Assembly (NCBI GenBank): GCA_021307315.1
Contig: JAJSPD010000025.1
Coordinates: 248,001 to 312,000, forward strand
Source: Bisporella sp. PMI_857
Taxonomy: Eukaryota; Ascomycota; Leotiomycetes; Helotiales; Helotiaceae
Direction of reading: 5' to 3'
Length of the DNA stretch: 64,000 nucleotides
The position numbers and the translations under genes are program-made. The notes beneath the pieces were generated by a model that saw only the letters and a program-made list of their open reading frames with translations, was not told where the DNA came from and ran no database searches. Shown here one piece after another: positions 1 to 9,847 of this stretch (its first letter is position 1; each line of letters starts with the position of its first letter).

Positions 1-470
1 CATATCGCAAATCCAACCATAGCAACGATGACTGCTGTTTTGAAGAAACGCACAGATGGCATACGGCTGTTTAGAATGTTCACGTGGCGATGAGGAATGA
101 GCAGGATGATATGGAGGATCGATGGAAGATATGGGAGGAATTAGGATTGCACCGCCACACAATCGCACGTCCATAACTTCAGTCAGGAGTGAGCACAGTG
201 AGCCTTTCGCAAATGCTCAGGCAAGTAGCCTTTCCGTCTTTCGCTAGTGGCAGTTCTTTGGCGGAGGATTTGGGTATTGAGTTTGAACTATTCATATCAT
301 TCATGAGCCTCAGTATCGCTAGGCGGTGCTGTTGACCAGTGTTGACCACCGTACGTTAAGACATGCAAGTAGAGTAGATAAAGACTCTTATACCGCAGGT
401 ATAGAGGTAAGCAAATTCTCCAAATCCCACAAACTATCAAGTGAAACATCCATCCGAAAACTTTTACACA
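1..470. other. Left-edge non-coding stretch
   Basis: No convincing coding region is visible. It is AT-rich near the right end and holds the presumed promoter and 5' leader of the secreted protein that starts at 471. Confidence 0.5.
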
Positions 471-1082
471 ATGGCATCCCACAATATGGGAACAACCCTC
501 TTTTCACTCACCAGCATCCTTTTAGCAAGCTCCTTTTTCTTTGCCATGACTCGAGCGGCTCCTATCCCCAAGACCATGGATGTTGAGAGTAGAGAAAGCA
601 CTCTCCTCTTGCCCACCCGTGATATGTGGAGCGAGATCGCTGCTGTAAAACCACGATACTCAACCATAGACAACCTCCGCATTGGAACTACAATCCTACC
701 TACAGGCCGGTCTTCTCGGATACTTCCTCGCGCTCCTTCTGAGCAGCCGTCTGCTGGCATCATATCCCGCCCGATCGATTCTCCAGCACCATCACCTGTG
801 GCACGGAGGACACTCTTCCCTCGGTACTCTATCGCGGATAATTTCAAGATAGGGACCGTTGTTAGAGAGACTGGAAGTGTGAGAAGCCCACTTCTTCCGA
901 GAATGTCTGCCATGGAAGAACTGGAGAGGAGAACTGATCTCTGGAAGAAAGCAACTTTCGATCCAAAAGAGCCAGTCCAAAAGCGAAGTTCACATCTTCG
1001 TGAGAACACGCCCGTGGGAGCAACGAAAGTCTTCAGTGGCAGCCTTTGGAGAAGAGGCATGAAGAGAGAGGTGTTAGCTTAA
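471..1082 (+). CDS. Small secreted protein with two internal repeats and dibasic sites
   Basis: The protein has 203 residues and no intron. The ATG at 471 is chosen because it sits in a good context (cacaATGG) and directly starts a signal peptide: a hydrophobic core at about residues 8 to 26, then a likely cleavage near AAPIP (29 to 33). An imperfect repeat of about 27 residues occurs at 61-87 and 117-144; both copies begin PRYS and share the pattern RYS-x-x-DN-x-[RK]-IGT and an LPR ending. Dibasic Kex2-type sites (RR or KR) occur near 112, 153, 171, 194 and 198. There are no cysteines in the mature part. I do not recognise the family. The layout resembles Kex2-processed repeat precursors, but no modifying enzymes are recognisable beside it, so a role as a processed peptide precursor is inference. 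Confidence 0.75.
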   Translation: MASHNMGTTLFSLTSILLASSFFFAMTRAAPIPKTMDVESRESTLLLPTRDMWSEIAAVKPRYSTIDNLRIGTTILPTGRSSRILPRAPSEQPSAGIISRPIDSPAPSPVARRTLFPRYSIADNFKIGTVVRETGSVRSPLLPRMSAMEELERRTDLWKKATFDPKEPVQKRSSHLRENTPVGATKVFSGSLWRRGMKREVLA

Positions 1083-1656
1083 GACACGATATTTAAAGAT
1101 CGGCGTTATGGTCTGTGAGGATAAAAAGTATTTGTTGCAAAAACTTCTAGAGTCTAAACTTCCCCAATATATATTATTTCCTTTGTAGCAGCCCGTGCCT
1201 TCCTTCTTTCTCCCAGGCTCAAAGTGACTTTTTTGTTGTTGAAAATGAAGGTACTCGAATCTGAAATTAACCCAGTTGGGTCTCAAGTAATGTCCTCCAA
1301 GAGTCACTCATCATGAAGGGCATTTATTTGTTGTTGAGAATATTCATACAAAGATTCGTATACCATAGTCCTTGACTACCTAGAACTGGTTATTAACTGT
1401 TGTGGCGATCATCTTCAAATTGTCCTGAAAAATCAATGAAAAATCAATGAATCAGAGTGCTACCCTTGACCAGGCTTCAAAAAGCATTTTGAAAGGTCAT
1501 CCGAGAAAGCAGGCTGATGTATATCATCGCGGCGCATGTTTCAGGGCCGTCCCGCCTAAATTAGCATCCCTTATCACCCCGCAACCTATTCTCTACATAT
1601 GAATAAGGCCGTAAACCACAGCTACACGACGACTTCAAGCCAACAACAGCCACATC
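1083..1656. other. Intergenic region
   Basis: I see no gene. A short tandem duplication of AAAAATCAATG lies near 1430-1452. The right part is the presumed promoter of the hydrolase at 1657. Confidence 0.45.
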
Positions 1657-2733
1657 ATGGCGTTACAATCGCAATCTAAAGACGCCCAGGTCCTCAAGCT
1701 TAAAGACGGCCGTGATCTCGGCTATGCCGTCTATGGCAATCCCTCCTCGTCTTCAGCTCCAATAATCTTCTATCTGCATGGATTCCCGGGCGCAAGAGTT
1801 GAAGCGAAGCTCTGGCTTGAAAGTAGTCTGTCGCCTGCCATTGACGCACAATGTATTGGCATAGATCGACCTGGGATGGGTCTCTCAACTTTTCAGCCCA
1901 ACAGAAAGATGCTGGATTTTCCCGCTGATCTCATCGAGCTCGCAGAACACCTCAAAGCGGAGAAGTTTCATATAATAGGTGTCTCTGGTGGAGCACCGTA
2001 TGCATTAGCTTGTGCGAAGCAGATTTCAAAAAACAAATTAATAAGCGTGGCATTATGCTCTGGCTTGTATCCTGGGAGTCGAGATGGAATGCTTTGGGCT
2101 CTTCGTGCATTGCTATTTGTGGGATACTGGGCACCGACAGCTCTCATGGCGACTCTGTTCGATTCGAAGTTTGGGAGGCCTGCAAGGGACCCAGACCCGC
2201 ATGTAACAGAAGACTTTCTTATGGCAGAGATGCAAGGCAGACCAAAAGAAGACTTACAATGTTTCGAGAACACAGAGTTAAAGACGACTATAGCTGATAG
2301 CATGCGGAAAGCATTTGAGCAAGGAGGAATGGGTCCGGCTTGGGATTTCAGGCTATTCAGCGAAGTATGAACTATTCCTTGCAAAATTGTCAATGCTTCC
2401 CTAGGGAGTAGGGAGGTCTTGAGCTGTCTCATCCAGTCCTTTTGTCTTGCCGGTTTAGCGCCTTAAACGGCCCTAAAACTTTAGAGCTCCTACCAAGCTT
2501 TATGCTACTTTATTGCTAATTCATTGCAGTGGGGCTTCGAGCTCGCGGAAATAGACGGAAGTCATGTCACGATATGGCATGGTGGAAAAGATGTCAACAC
2601 CCCGATCTTGATGGCAGAGGAGGCATCTCGATCCATCAAGGGCTGCACCTTCAAGGTTTTCAACAACGAAACGCATATGAGTCTTCCTTATAACCACGTG
2701 GAAGGAATCTTGAGAGATCTTTTAAAATTATGA
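1657..2733 (+). CDS. Alpha/beta hydrolase fold protein
   Basis: Exons are 1657-2364 and 2530-2733, joined in phase 0 across a 165-base intron (donor GTATGA, branch TGCTAAT, acceptor GCAG), giving 302 residues. The N-terminal half shows the hydrolase core: an oxyanion-hole-like FYLHGFPGA segment near residues 43-51 and the nucleophile elbow GVSGGAPYA near 108-116 with the catalytic Ser. The second exon carries WHGGKDVNTP, with the likely catalytic Asp, and NETHMSLP, with the likely catalytic His. No signal peptide or membrane segment is evident, so it is probably cytosolic. The triad is complete and the length is normal for the family. The substrate cannot be told from sequence. Confidence 0.88.
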
Positions 2734-2946
2734 TATTTCTTTCTAGCTACAAAAATAACCAGCTTTTCGATCTTAAGTTTTCTATGGAGTCCGATTGGCA
2801 ACACTTACTGGATGAGCCATCTACAGCAAAAGGAGTTGACTGATAACCAAGATATTCTCTCGGAGTGTGAATGTACCTCTTCAAAGACATTCACATGAAA
2901 CGCTATGAACACAGCGGTAACAAGAAGCAGGCTCTGTGGTTTTGCA

Positions 2947-4312
2947 TCACGGTATAAACTCCCTAGACTCATTTTCGCCTGCATGAACTCCTGTAGGTTG
3001 TCCTAAATCCTCTAATTCCGTCGGATTTCCAGGATGGAACTCTTGAACAACCCTTATACTGGCAAGCTCAAATGCGACAACAGTACGACATATCAGAGCG
3101 GAGAGTACGAATCGAAAAATAATGTAGGCAGCCCACGGCGTTCCTACGACGAGTTTAGGCTCTGGCACTTGATGTTCAGGTGAAGCAAAACACATACCAA
3201 CAAAGAATAGACTCGAGAACATCAGTGTCCCGAAAGAGAGATGCAAGATGGTGAACAGCGTTATGAACCATGAGAATCCGACAAAACGCTTATTATTTTC
3301 CTTATACCACACAACAGGCTCGTCCTCTCGAACAGCACAAGGCGTGAGTTCGCTCTTCACCATCTTTCTAGCATTGCGATACAATCTGGCTGATCTAGAT
3401 CGGAAAGTCGCGATACCGAAGCCATGAGTGACCAGCGCCAGTCCAATCCACAGCTCAACAAGCATGTCGCTGTTATCACAACTCATAATGGCTATTGTGT
3501 TGCGATTTATGACAAAGCTGGCATGCGCCAAATTGGATACAGCTGCAAGCGCAAAAATGTACTCCAAAATGATGCATATATGTTGTCTCCTGCTCGACCT
3601 ATACAGATCGATGAAAGTCATCCGATTCGCCACTTGCTCTGGTGATGCGAAGGCTAGGATAGACTTGTTGTAATCCAGTGCTCTCAAAGCGCTGACAGCA
3701 GGAGCCCCAAGGACCACTAAGAATGCAAGGAACGGTCGTCGATAAGATAGGAGAGCAAGCTCGGGAGTGCTGGATCCTATGCACCAAAACCGCAGTCAGT
3801 TTCTTTCTTCAAAAATATTTTGGAAGTAAATGTATTAGCACATAATTTATGAGACATACGAGCAAGAGGATTTGTTCTAAGATGCGACTAAAATCTTGAA
3901 GATACTTTCGACGTTTTGATTATATTTATGAATAAAGAAAAAATCTCGCGAGCTATTAAGCATTCCAAAGGGGTATCTTTGGTCTCAAAGCCGACTTACC
4001 TATCGTTGCAAGAATTGTAGGTGTGAGACCTAGAAGGACGCCTGCACTGGCAAAGTTGGCCTTGGTGTACTCTGTGGCTACATCCATCACGCAACTGAAC
4101 ATCTTGACGCAGTGTTCCCCATACAAGTTGATTCGCTCGTCTACATATTTTTGATATTCCTTAGAGCAGTTATTGACTACAGCGCTCTGCAGTTCTTTCT
4201 TAACATCTGGGAAGAAGTCCTTGAAGCTGTTCCGCGGCCGATATGCAAAGACGGGAGATGATAAAGACATAATCCATTGCGCCAGGAAGAGGGTTCTGAG
4301 ATATGATAGCAT
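2947..4312 (-). CDS. Multi-pass membrane protein of a fungal uncharacterised family
   Basis: Exons are complement(4000-4312) and complement(2947-3776), joined in phase 1 across a 223-base intron (GTAAG donor), giving 380 residues. A signal peptide (about residues 1-23) precedes a short extracellular region with three Cys. Membrane segments follow: one across the exon junction (GLTPTILATIG then SSTPELALLSYRRP), then about five more, including a long hydrophobic stretch around FVGFSWFITLF. The pattern TPTILA-x-x-G followed by E-x-A-LLS-x-RRP-x-LA is, as I recall, found in several uncharacterised membrane proteins of Pezizomycotina; no function is known to me. The exact join restores that pattern, which supports the intron. 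The 3' end lies 213 bases from the convergent hydrolase gene. Confidence 0.82.
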
Positions 4313-5460
4313 TGTGGATAACTGTGTATTTCGCTTGGTAACAATTTATAAATTGGCATGAGGTCTTTAATCTGCTACTAAACCGTGAGCATCGGGCAAT
4401 AATTTGCCCAAGGCATGGGAATTTAAGCCCATGAGATATGAGGCTCAACTTGATACGAAGTGCGATCTTTTCCAATCCCACATGGGGTGTGTAGGACAAG
4501 ACCAGAGTGGTGGGAAGAAGCGAAACATTCAAGGGTCAGTGCGAAACAGTTGGAGTAGAAAAACTTGACCTGACGGAGTTTTCCGCTATCTTGCGTGTAT
4601 CGATTCCCAATTTATGGAAAGCTGAGACATAATCCTATCAACGTGATCAAGAACAAGAGCTTTGTCTATAGCACAAACTCTAAAGGTGCCAGGTACCAGG
4701 TGCTAGTGATTGTGCCCACTTAGACATTAGCAGACGGTTGAAACTAATGCAACTCCCTTACAAGCAAAGGCATCTGCTAACGGTCATTTCGTATGCGAAA
4801 ATTCATCTCAAGAGAATCAAGTAGAGCTCGGAGCTGATTCTCTCTAATCGGAATAAAATGTAACCTTCAGAGGCAATGAAGAGGTTCAATGATATCACAT
4901 TATTAATCAACCACGGTTTAAAGCTTGAATGAATATGGAAGCACATCTTATGTCAAGAAAGCCATGGAGAAGAAAAAGCAATTTGCTTGATGTAAACAGG
5001 AAAGATATTGAAACGGCACTTCCAAACAGAGCCAGGATCTACGTCGCTAGAATGACATTGACAAAAATAGCTACTTGGTAATGTTGGGATGTTGTGATAA
5101 GAGACTCAGCTCAGCTCGCAATACATTACCGTTTTGATCAGGATGGTTACACAGAACCAGGGGCAGTTGCTTGGCCACAGATATGGGCCAACCTTGTCAC
5201 TTTTTGCATCTTGGACATCAAATCCCCAGAAAGGTCAATTGCATTTGAAACTTGCGGAAGTGGCCTACAAATATGAATGAAGAGCTAGAGAAAACATAAT
5301 ATAGGGAGAAGGTATTCCCTCCTCGAATGATTTTTAAACTCCGCGAATACACCATCCCAAACCAAAGTCAACCGCATGGCGCGCCCTCATCTCCCTATAC
5401 CATAGACCACATGTGTCAGCCGCAGTTGGGGATGGCTGGTCAGCTCTTAACTTACGACAA
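4313..5460. other. Intergenic region
   Basis: No supportable gene. Short ORFs here have no codon pattern or splice support. A palindrome-like pair around 4688-4700 (GGTGCCAGGTACCAGGTGC) is visible but has no obvious role. Confidence 0.4.
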
Positions 5461-6088
5461 TTACAAGGAAACCGTGAAGTAGCTGGCAAAGGCAATAAGA
5501 GCACCAATAATGGCAACACTACCTGAGTTTGCGGCAGCACTGGCTTGTGGATAGGTTGGCTTTGGAATAGCTGGTTGGGTGGCATTAGAGCTAGGCTTTG
5601 GTGCCTCCTTGGTAGCCTTCGTGACGGGTTTCAGTGTGATAGAAGCGTTGGTGGTTGGCTCTGGTGTAGTTGCAGCGTTGGTGGTTGAATTTTGTGTTGT
5701 GGTAACCTTAGCGGTTGGCTTTGATGTTGTGGTAACCTTGGTGCTTGGCTTTGATGGTGAAGAATAAGTGGCAGTGGACTCCACGGAGGCAGGGATACTA
5801 GCAAGACTAAAGGGAGGAAGATGTGGACGCTCATGCACATGCTCATACTCATCATCCGCCTCGTCCTCATAGTAGCCGAACTTGCCTGGCTCACGCTCGT
5901 CTTCCTCGTAAGGGAACCAAGCAATCTCACCACCAGTGGAGGAGTCACGAGCAGCCATAGCAGAGCCCTACAGTCCATTAGTGGGACAAGGTTGAATAAA
6001 TTATGGCTAGACATACGGGAACGTTGTGTGCGACGACTGCGCAAAGGCTTGAGGCACCGAGAAGGGCAACGGTTGCTGTGAACTTCAT
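5461..6088 (-). CDS. GPI-anchored Thr-rich surface protein
   Basis: Exons are complement(6017-6088) and complement(5461-5967), joined in phase 0 across a 49-base intron (GTATGT donor), giving 192 residues. The first exon encodes a signal peptide (about residues 1-20, ending VVAHNVP). A tract rich in Asp, Glu and Tyr follows (around FPYEEDEREPGKFGYYEDEA), then a Thr/Pro/Lys/Asn-rich region with repeated KPT-x-KVTTT and TTNA units suited to O-glycosylation. The tail is typical of GPI attachment: small residues (AAANSGS) followed by a hydrophobic stretch ending FTVSL. I expect a cell-wall or plasma-membrane protein. No enzymatic domain is visible and I do not recognise a named family. Confidence 0.8.
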
Positions 6089-7098
6089 TGTGAATATTAT
6101 TGATGGATATCTCTTTTGAATATAATTCACAAACTTGATTGATAGAGAGTGAGAAAGCGGTTGAAAAGGAGGAGGAAAGAAATCAAGAGGCTTTTATACG
6201 TTTTGTTTTTGCTAGAGAACTTTATCCTTCTGACCTCTGTAGAACATGGAAATTGTGCCCTGCCGCCGTCGCTGTATGTTGAGCTGTGGATAATCATGAT
6301 ATGGTGAAATTGGATGATTGCGAAAACATCTCGTAGGTTTCACCTATGGGGAGCTTAATCAAACATGGCTATCAAAGTCCGCTTGATTAACTGCATGTAA
6401 GGGCAAGCTTTGGTTCACTTACGCGGAAATTTACGTACTTTACAGTTTCAATGGCTGCAGCCTGCTCAAAGTATCCAACACAACAGCTTCACATGAGAGG
6501 AGGGGGGGGGTTCTTTAAAAAAAAAAAAAAGTTAATATTGGTTGATGTATACAGAGGAAGTTAAGATACTTCGCTAAGGATATGCTTGGTGATATTAGGA
6601 GAGACAATCCAAGCATAATTCAGAAATATAACTGGCAGAATATGGCTTGAAAACTCGAGAATTAGCCCGGCCTTCAAGCAAGAAAAACAGCCATGGTATG
6701 AATAGCGCTTTATCAAGGAAGCATCCACTCGGACTATAATATGTCATTTTCAACAAACCTTCAAATGAGGAGGGTCAAAGGTTGCGTGACGAATCTCAGC
6801 GGGCAATGTTATCCATTAAATAATGTGCTTCCGAGAAGAATAGCTCAGTCTTTTAGGTTGTTACGTCTGAATCTGTTCATATGTTGAGCATTAGAACGGA
6901 CGAACCGAAATATATGGGGCTTGGTGGAACCTGTCAAAGCGCTCAATCGTACAATCACGTGCCGATTAGGTCTCTTATCGCAAGACCTCCCAAAGCTCAG
7001 GTCTAGCTCCCATATTCATGCGAATGTTGAATGTCTGAAGCTCCTGCAGCCTTCTGCACTCATAGACGAAGCTCTCCATCTCTAACGCCACACATATA
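6089..7098. other. Intergenic region with G and A homopolymers
   Basis: Divergent promoter space between the GPI protein (-) and the hypothetical at 7099 (+). A run of G followed closely by a run of about 14 A lies at roughly 6504-6531. No gene is seen. Confidence 0.45.
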
Positions 7099-7977
7099 AT
7101 GTCTACCAACCCCTCGATATCAAAGCCGCCAACATCAGGCAAAGACCCTCCTCCTCCATCAGCGTCTCCCTCAGCAGCTCCCGCCAGCTCGCCCGTCCGG
7201 CCGTCTCCCATGCGAAATCCCACCACCGACTCGCTCCCTCCGCCAGCATCCGTTCCCCCCTCCATCTCCCCGGCGCCAGGGCCACAAATAGAACGCCCTC
7301 CCTTCTCACCCTTCTTCACGCTGATCCACGACCCGCAAACAACCACCACCCACCACCCAACCAGAATCCACTACCTCTTCGCCGACGACGACGACTCCCT
7401 CCTCACGGCGGCCTGTCTGCGCTCCCTTTCCTCTCACTCGCAGCCCCCTTCCGCCAAGTCATCAATCCGGAATTCGTCGACCTCCTCCTCCTCATCCGCG
7501 ACCTTCAGACACGCGGCGCAGAAAGGCAAAACGGCCGCGAAGGGACCTCCGAAAGAAAAGGAGCGGCCGAGGAGGGAGGAGCGGGTTTTGGTCATCGATG
7601 TCAACGAGACGGGGGACGGCATCACGGGGGCAAGCAGCTTGAGCCCGAACTGGCAGATCCTGAACGCCAGCCTGGAGAAGGCCCCGCAGTGGGAGGGCGG
7701 CGACGAGGGCGGCTTGATGTTGAAGGTTGAGGGCGTGGGAGGGGTAGGAGGGGATGAGACGGTGGGATTGGGGCTGGATGGTGCGGGGAGGGGAGATGAG
7801 GACGAGATGCAGAGGCTGTTGGAGAGCTTTGATGCGAAGATGGCGTTGCTGAGAAGAGTGGTGGAGGGTGGTGGTGGTGTGGTAGGCAAAGAGGAGCAGA
7901 AGAGCGGAGGCGATACAGCGCCTGAGCAGAAGGTAATTGGAGATGCGGAAGTTAGGGAGGACGTTGATGATGGGTGA
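7099..7977 (+). CDS. Conserved hypothetical protein, Pro/Ser-rich N-terminus
   Basis: This is an uninterrupted 292-residue reading frame with the ATG at 7099. Residues 1-70 are low-complexity Pro/Ser/Ala. A better-ordered block follows (PPFSPFFTLIHDPQTTTTHH, then IHYLFADDDD and LLTAACLRSL). Later come a basic Lys/Arg-rich stretch, RVLVIDVNETGDGI, a SPNWQI motif and a short amphipathic segment near the C-terminus (MQRLLESFDAKMALLRRVV). No signal peptide or membrane segment is seen. The ordered blocks look conserved rather than random, but I do not recognise a named domain. Base composition is GC-rich compared with the flanks, as expected for coding DNA. Confidence 0.72.
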   Translation: MSTNPSISKPPTSGKDPPPPSASPSAAPASSPVRPSPMRNPTTDSLPPPASVPPSISPAPGPQIERPPFSPFFTLIHDPQTTTTHHPTRIHYLFADDDDSLLTAACLRSLSSHSQPPSAKSSIRNSSTSSSSSATFRHAAQKGKTAAKGPPKEKERPRREERVLVIDVNETGDGITGASSLSPNWQILNASLEKAPQWEGGDEGGLMLKVEGVGGVGGDETVGLGLDGAGRGDEDEMQRLLESFDAKMALLRRVVEGGGGVVGKEEQKSGGDTAPEQKVIGDAEVREDVDDG

Positions 7978-8459
7978 ACATTACCAATTGGGCCACATGG
8001 GCTGGCCATGAATTATAATACACTGAAATCGACCATACTTGTTATGTGATACATAAGGTCGGAGTTTGGGAGCCGGGAAGTGGATACCCAATGCATTTGG
8101 ATCGCCCATTGTCTGGGTCCTACAGGAGTTGTCAAGGCCAAATTCGTGCCTTAGCATAGAAAATATCACGAATATGGCATTCTAGCTCTGGTGAAGGTAC
8201 GATGTTCATTAAACTACCTAACTCTAACCTCCGCCCTCGCCATGAAAGGAAGAAGGAAACTGCTCAATCCTCCAACCCCAAAAGATCTCGTCTCTTCCTT
8301 ATAAGGAAACAAAATGAACGGTGGTATTCTTACAGGCTAGGAGAAGCCCTTGCATCAGCGACAAAGGGAATAGAAAACGCCGTGGAAATGCTCGTCAATA
8401 AAAAATCAATCGCAATTTTTATGTGTGGTGCCAAATGTACAATCCTGCATGACTTTTCC
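7978..8459. other. Convergent intergenic region
   Basis: The 3' flank between the hypothetical (+) and the syntaxin (-). No gene is supported. A + strand ORF starting at 8202 overlaps the syntaxin antisense and is not credible. Confidence 0.45.
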
Positions 8460-9847
8460 TTATGCAGAAAACCTCAACCCTCGCTTGACTGGACTTCGAA
8501 GCTGTTTACCAATGATAGGAGCGCTCGTAAGTCTGTCGCCCTCCCAGGCGAGACCAGGAACCACCACTCTTTTCTCTGCGTGTGCGGATCCGAGAACAGC
8601 GCGGCGTGTGATGAGGTGTTCGATGCTTCGCTTGGGAGTTGAATTGTTGTTCTGGATGACAAATTTGTAGATGAGGACCACGATGACGATGATAATAATG
8701 ATGAGGACTATTGAACGTTAGTAAAGCTTCTGTGAATAGCGAAAGAAGATGCATACCGACTATGCCCAAGCACCACCATTTCCATTTGCGAGCATTTCTA
8801 GCACTCTTGATCGCAACTCCAATCTCTTGAGTTCCCTTGTCCATATTCTCAACAACCTCCTCTCCTTTCATTTCAATGTTGGTGACTGCGGCCTCTTGTT
8901 GCACAACCAACGCCTCCATATCCTGGAATAATTCTGCAAGCTCAATCATCTGGGACTCGATCTTCTGGATAGCAGCATGACGATTTTCGACGGCATTCAA
9001 AGCAGCTCTGCTCTGGCCTCTCCTGTCGCTTTGCAGAAGAGCCTGTGAGAATACTTGTTGGTTGGAGGTATCCTCAACCGCCTCACGAACCTCGGCCTCA
9101 GATGCCTCGGGGCGCACAATTCTGTATTGACGCGCCATCTGGTCCTGTAACTTCTTTCTGAAAGCCGAGTCCATTTGCTGATATTCTTGAATTGCAGCCT
9201 TCAGCTTTCTATCAACGTTGCCGACTTGTGGAGCATTCTTGGCCGAGCCGGATTCAGGGTTCTGCTTGATTGCCTTAACTTTGGCTGTGAGGTTGCGGTA
9301 CAGGCCCATTGTCTCAGAAGCCATGGAATCGAGTTGCCTATTGGTACTGCTATTGAGCGATGAGTCGGGGTCCTCGAGCGATCGTTGTTGAAGCTGTGCG
9401 AGATTCGCTAAGCTTGCTTTAATCTCGTCGATTCCTCGATTGACCTCCCGGCAGTCGTTAAGAATCTTATTAGGGTCCTGTTGCTGTTGTCCATATTGGC
9501 TGCCATTCTGGGTTAAAGACGCCATCTCAACATTTTGACCTGCGTCTGCCACGTTAGCCAGCAATTCAGCTGCTACAATCCTTCCCAGCTTACTGTAATC
9601 GTCTCGTGCCATCGCCGGGCCATTGCCATATCCTGGTGATGTAGGATATGGTGGTTGTGCAGCATATCCGCCTTGGTTATCTCCTCTCTGATCGTAGGGG
9701 TTCGCGCGACCTCCTCCGTATCTACATCGATGATGTTAGCAGTCGCTTCAATTGAATTTGAGTCTCGTCGCAGGATGTGCGAAGGTTGTTTGGTTATTGT
9801 TGTTGTTGTTTCCAGGACAGGGGAACCACTAACCCGTACTGCGCCAT
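8460..9847 (-). CDS. SSO1: Plasma-membrane syntaxin (t-SNARE), Sso1/Sso2 family
   Basis: Exons are complement(9834-9847), complement(8757-9721) and complement(8460-8707); introns are 112 and 49 bases (donors GTTAGT and GTATGC), giving 408 residues. The tiny first exon MAQYG joins a Gly/Tyr/Gln-rich N-terminus. The Habc-type helical region follows, then the SNARE helix (about residues 250-315, including VVENMDKGTQEIGVAI), a basic KWKWW anchor border and a membrane segment rich in Ile/Val (about 322-347). The family role is target SNARE for exocytic vesicle fusion at the plasma membrane, with Sec9 and Snc1. Oddly, about 60 residues follow the membrane anchor (from QNNNSTPKR), whereas Sso-type syntaxins usually stop within a few residues. 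The extension is basic and would face outside the cell or the vesicle lumen. Confidence 0.9.

Noticed and set aside
464..1060. Minus-strand ORF of 198 codons
   Set aside because: Antisense shadow of the secreted repeat protein, which has a signal peptide and internal repeats on the plus strand.
5094..5276. Plus-strand ORF of 60 codons
   Set aside because: Too short, no signal or conserved pattern, within an AT-rich intergenic region.
8202..8642. Plus-strand ORF of 146 codons
   Set aside because: It runs antisense into the third exon of the syntaxin gene and has no family features; the minus-strand gene explains the sequence.
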